Shown here: positions 5,374-5,994 of the stretch, one piece after another
Layout of the letters: each line of letters starts with the position of its first letter
Numbering within the stretch: the stretch's first letter is position 1
NCBI GenBank assembly: GCA_023251595.1
Contig: JAHEYM010000023.1
Span: 1-5,994 of the forward strand
DNA: 5,994 nucleotides
Reading direction: 5' to 3'
Origin: Bacteroidota bacterium
GTDB lineage: Bacteria > Bacteroidota > Bacteroidia > AKYH767-A > JABDAW01
Translations under genes and position numbers: made by a program
The notes under the pieces: model-generated
Seen by the model: only the letters and a program-made list of their open reading frames with translations
Told to the model about the DNA's origin: nothing
The model's database searches: none

Positions 5374-5994
5374 ATGAAAAAATCCATCCCAGCCATCGGA
5401 ATTTTCCTGCTCTCCCTGCACCTCACGGCGCAGGAGGTGCCTCTGAACAATGTCTTTTTCCCGCTCGGGGAGACGGTTTTGTCAGGTTCGAATCAATCGG
5501 TTTTAGATGCAATTTACACAAAACTTCCCTTTGGGAGAAGTGTACGAATTGGTTTACAAACCATTGAGGGTGTTCAGAAGGAGTCTGAAAATCAGGGGAC
5601 AATTACCTATCAAAGAGCAGAGGCCGTAGTCAGATATTTCACAGAGAAGGGTGTGAAGGAGGAGGATGTCAGAATCAATAAAATCATAAATACTCTGACT
5701 AAAACATCGCTTCCAAACATACTTGATAATATAACGGCGGAAGTACTTCTGACGAAACCATTTCCGGAACAATCCAATAAATATGACAGGATCGAAGATT
5801 TGTACCCTACCAATGAACAATGTTTCAATATCAATCCTTCCAAACCGTGCATAATCAGAACGAAAGCCGGTGTCCGTCTCGAATTTCCCGCATATTGTTT
5901 TGAGTTTGAAAATGGGGATTCAGTCACCTCTATGGTTGATTTTTGTCTGAAAGAATTTATGAATCGGACCGAATTCATAAAAGCAGGATTGACA
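5374..5994 (+). CDS. Secreted protein with degenerate OmpA-like domain (3' end outside window)
   Basis: The reading frame is open for 207 codons from the ATG at 5374 to the right edge. Residues 1-20 form a signal peptide ending LTAQ/EV. Residues 24-105 resemble an OmpA C-terminal-type domain: VFFPLGETVLS with a following helix, then VRIGL, then TYQRAEAVVRYFTEKGV (78-94), corresponding to the usual LS-x-x-RA-x-x-V-x-x-YL-x-x-G. The GHTD-x-x-G loop is replaced by LQTIEG, so the conserved Asp that contacts peptidoglycan in this family is absent at its expected place. Residues 158-207 (for example IIRTKAGVRLEFPAYCFEF) begin a second region. It resembles, from memory, a beta-rich domain in large Bacteroidota surface proteins with the pattern 'G-x-x-x-x-x-P-A-x-x-F-x-x-x-x-G'. 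Three Cys (150, 159, 175) cluster there and a fourth is at 191. The function is unknown. The gene is divergent from the TPR-like gene, with a 95-bp shared spacer. Confidence 0.75.
   Translation, partial: MKKSIPAIGIFLLSLHLTAQEVPLNNVFFPLGETVLSGSNQSVLDAIYTKLPFGRSVRIGLQTIEGVQKESENQGTITYQRAEAVVRYFTEKGVKEEDVRINKIINTLTKTSLPNILDNITAEVLLTKPFPEQSNKYDRIEDLYPTNEQCFNINPSKPCIIRTKAGVRLEFPAYCFEFENGDSVTSMVDFCLKEFMNRTEFIKAGLT

Noticed and set aside
5554..5978. Two overlapping minus-strand open frames opposite the OmpA-like gene
   Set aside because: The plus-strand frame has a signal peptide and a recognisable domain and remains open to the window edge; the antisense frames show nothing coherent.

Overview
The window looks like chromosomal DNA from a member of the Bacteroidota, possibly Chitinophagales- or Sphingobacteriales-like. 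The reasons are the AT-rich sequence, four signal peptides that all end in Ala-Gln (AQ), A-rich leaders without clear Shine-Dalgarno sites, a perfect TAnnTTTG-type -7 promoter element, and protein families typical of that phylum. No tRNA, rRNA, CRISPR array, transposase or phage gene is visible, and no stretch longer than about 130 bases lacks a gene.

Layout. Four genes read leftward on the minus strand. In order of transcription they are: a ~800-residue secreted TPR-like repeat protein (5278 to 2873); a small secreted protein of unknown function (2791 to 2408); a secreted protein related to the soluble C-terminal part of DUF2723 proteins (2278 to 293); and the start of a putative lipoprotein (278 to beyond the left edge), tentatively an L,D-transpeptidase-like protein. 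A fifth gene reads rightward from 5374 and runs off the right edge. It encodes a secreted protein with a degenerate OmpA-like domain followed by a second, unidentified domain.

The spacers carry the most unusual DNA. Between the small gene and the DUF2723-related gene lies a 76-bp compound palindrome (2330-2405) with two perfect hairpins nested between complementary CCTCA/TGAGG ends. Between the TPR-like gene and the small gene is a diverged copy of another palindromic repeat (2845-2869). Both resemble short interspersed repeats known from many bacterial genomes. The 95-bp divergent spacer (5279-5373) contains overlapping, back-to-back candidate promoters.

How the genes may work together. Every gene product appears to be exported. 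The minus-strand genes could form one envelope-related transcription unit, although spacers of 81 and 129 bases around the small gene leave this open; only the last two genes, 14 bases apart, look tightly coupled. A shared role in cell-envelope assembly or upkeep is an inference from localisation and gene families. I do not see a clear new defence or mobile system here.
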